DNA of 41,905 nt. Source: Acidipila sp. (GTDB taxonomy: Bacteria > Acidobacteriota > Terriglobia > Acidiferrales > UBA7541). Positions 41,699 to 41,905 of the stretch are shown in pieces. The notes beneath the pieces are model-generated. The model was not told the DNA's origin and did no database searches. It saw nothing but the letters and a program-made list of their open reading frames with translations. Made by a program: the position numbers and the translations under genes. The stretch lies in NCBI GenBank assembly GCA_010365215.1, contig JAAFGT010000030.1, positions 1-41,905 of the forward strand, in the 5' to 3' direction. Each line of letters begins with the position of its first letter. The stretch's first letter is position 1.

Positions 41699-41905
41699 GC
41701 AAGAAAGACCGCTATATCGTCGGCATCGACATCGGCAGCACCAAGACGTGCGTGCTCATTGGGCAGCTACCGCCGGAACCGGCAGGCGCCGGCAATGGCG
41801 ACGCGCCGGCGGAGACGATCGAATTTCTGGGTGTGGGAGTAGCCGATTCAAAAGGCATTCGCCGCGGTCTGATCGTGAACCTGGATGCCGCCAGGGCCGC
41901 CTTGG
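41695..41905 (+). CDS. ftsA: Cell division protein FtsA, N-terminal part (runs off the window)
   Basis: The frame opens with a TTG at 41695 overlapping the ftsQ stop, with GGAG about eight bases upstream, and runs open to the window end (70 residues seen). It reads MSKKDRYIVGIDIGSTKTC near the start; GIDIGSTKTCVLIG is the actin-fold phosphate-1 motif of FtsA. ADSKGIRRGLIVNL then matches the family's first subdomain. FtsA tethers FtsZ to the membrane. Between the two motifs is a Gly/Ala/Pro-rich stretch (about residues 25-42), longer than in E. coli FtsA. The C-terminal part and the expected ftsZ are outside the window. Confidence 0.92.
   Translation, partial: MSKKDRYIVGIDIGSTKTCVLIGQLPPEPAGAGNGDAPAETIEFLGVGVADSKGIRRGLIVNLDAARAAL

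Overview
The window reads as a chromosomal segment of a high-GC, diderm, meso-diaminopimelate-type bacterium, most probably an Acidobacteriota member. This is inferred from the gene set and from protein style: an IPT/NHL propeller, a small secreted OB-like protein, a DUF3106 protein beside an ECF sigma factor, and a PASTA-tailed FtsI in an otherwise Gram-negative division cluster. No 16S gene is present, so the taxonomy is inference. Coding density is high. No insertion sequence, prophage, CRISPR array or integration scar was seen. Most long opposite-strand reading frames are high-GC shadows.

Region 1 (1-7.6 kb, minus strand) holds ftsY, an EamA-type transporter, a membrane HD-GYP signalling protein, and a compact unit cinA-thpR-plsY-gpsA that joins the last two to phospholipid precursor synthesis. 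Region 2 (7.9-12.5 kb) holds a coiled-coil membrane protein (+), an IPT/NHL propeller protein (-), yacG (-), rimO (-) and two small plus-strand genes, one for a secreted His/Met-rich protein.

Region 3 (12.6-19.1 kb) carries the moxR / DUF58 / transglutaminase (TgpA-like) envelope module. It is interrupted by mutY and by an opposite-strand DinB/DUF1572 gene. A tRNA-Val(CAC) gene follows, divergent from moxR. Region 4 (19.4-26.3 kb, plus strand) holds a DUF4149 membrane protein, a divergent YchF-like GTPase, a ZIP metal transporter, a lipoprotein with Ig-like repeats and a clan GH-A-like catalytic domain, and an ECF sigma / anti-sigma / DUF3106 unit.

Region 5 (26.5 kb to the end, plus strand) is a near-complete dcw cluster: mraZ, rsmH, ftsL, ftsI, murE, murF, mraY, murD, ftsW, murG, murC, murB, ftsQ and the start of ftsA. 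It builds the peptidoglycan precursor from UDP-MurNAc to lipid II and supplies septal synthesis and divisome proteins. Its promoter region shows a TTGACA-N16-TAGATT promoter followed by GTGG-type units repeated every 10 bp, which fits an autoregulatory MraZ operator. No ddl gene lies between murB and ftsQ.

There is no clear case for a wholly new system. The best leads are the phased MraZ operator, the YchF variant with altered nucleotide-binding motifs, the unassigned secreted glycosidase, and the sigma/anti-sigma/DUF3106 unit beside the division cluster.
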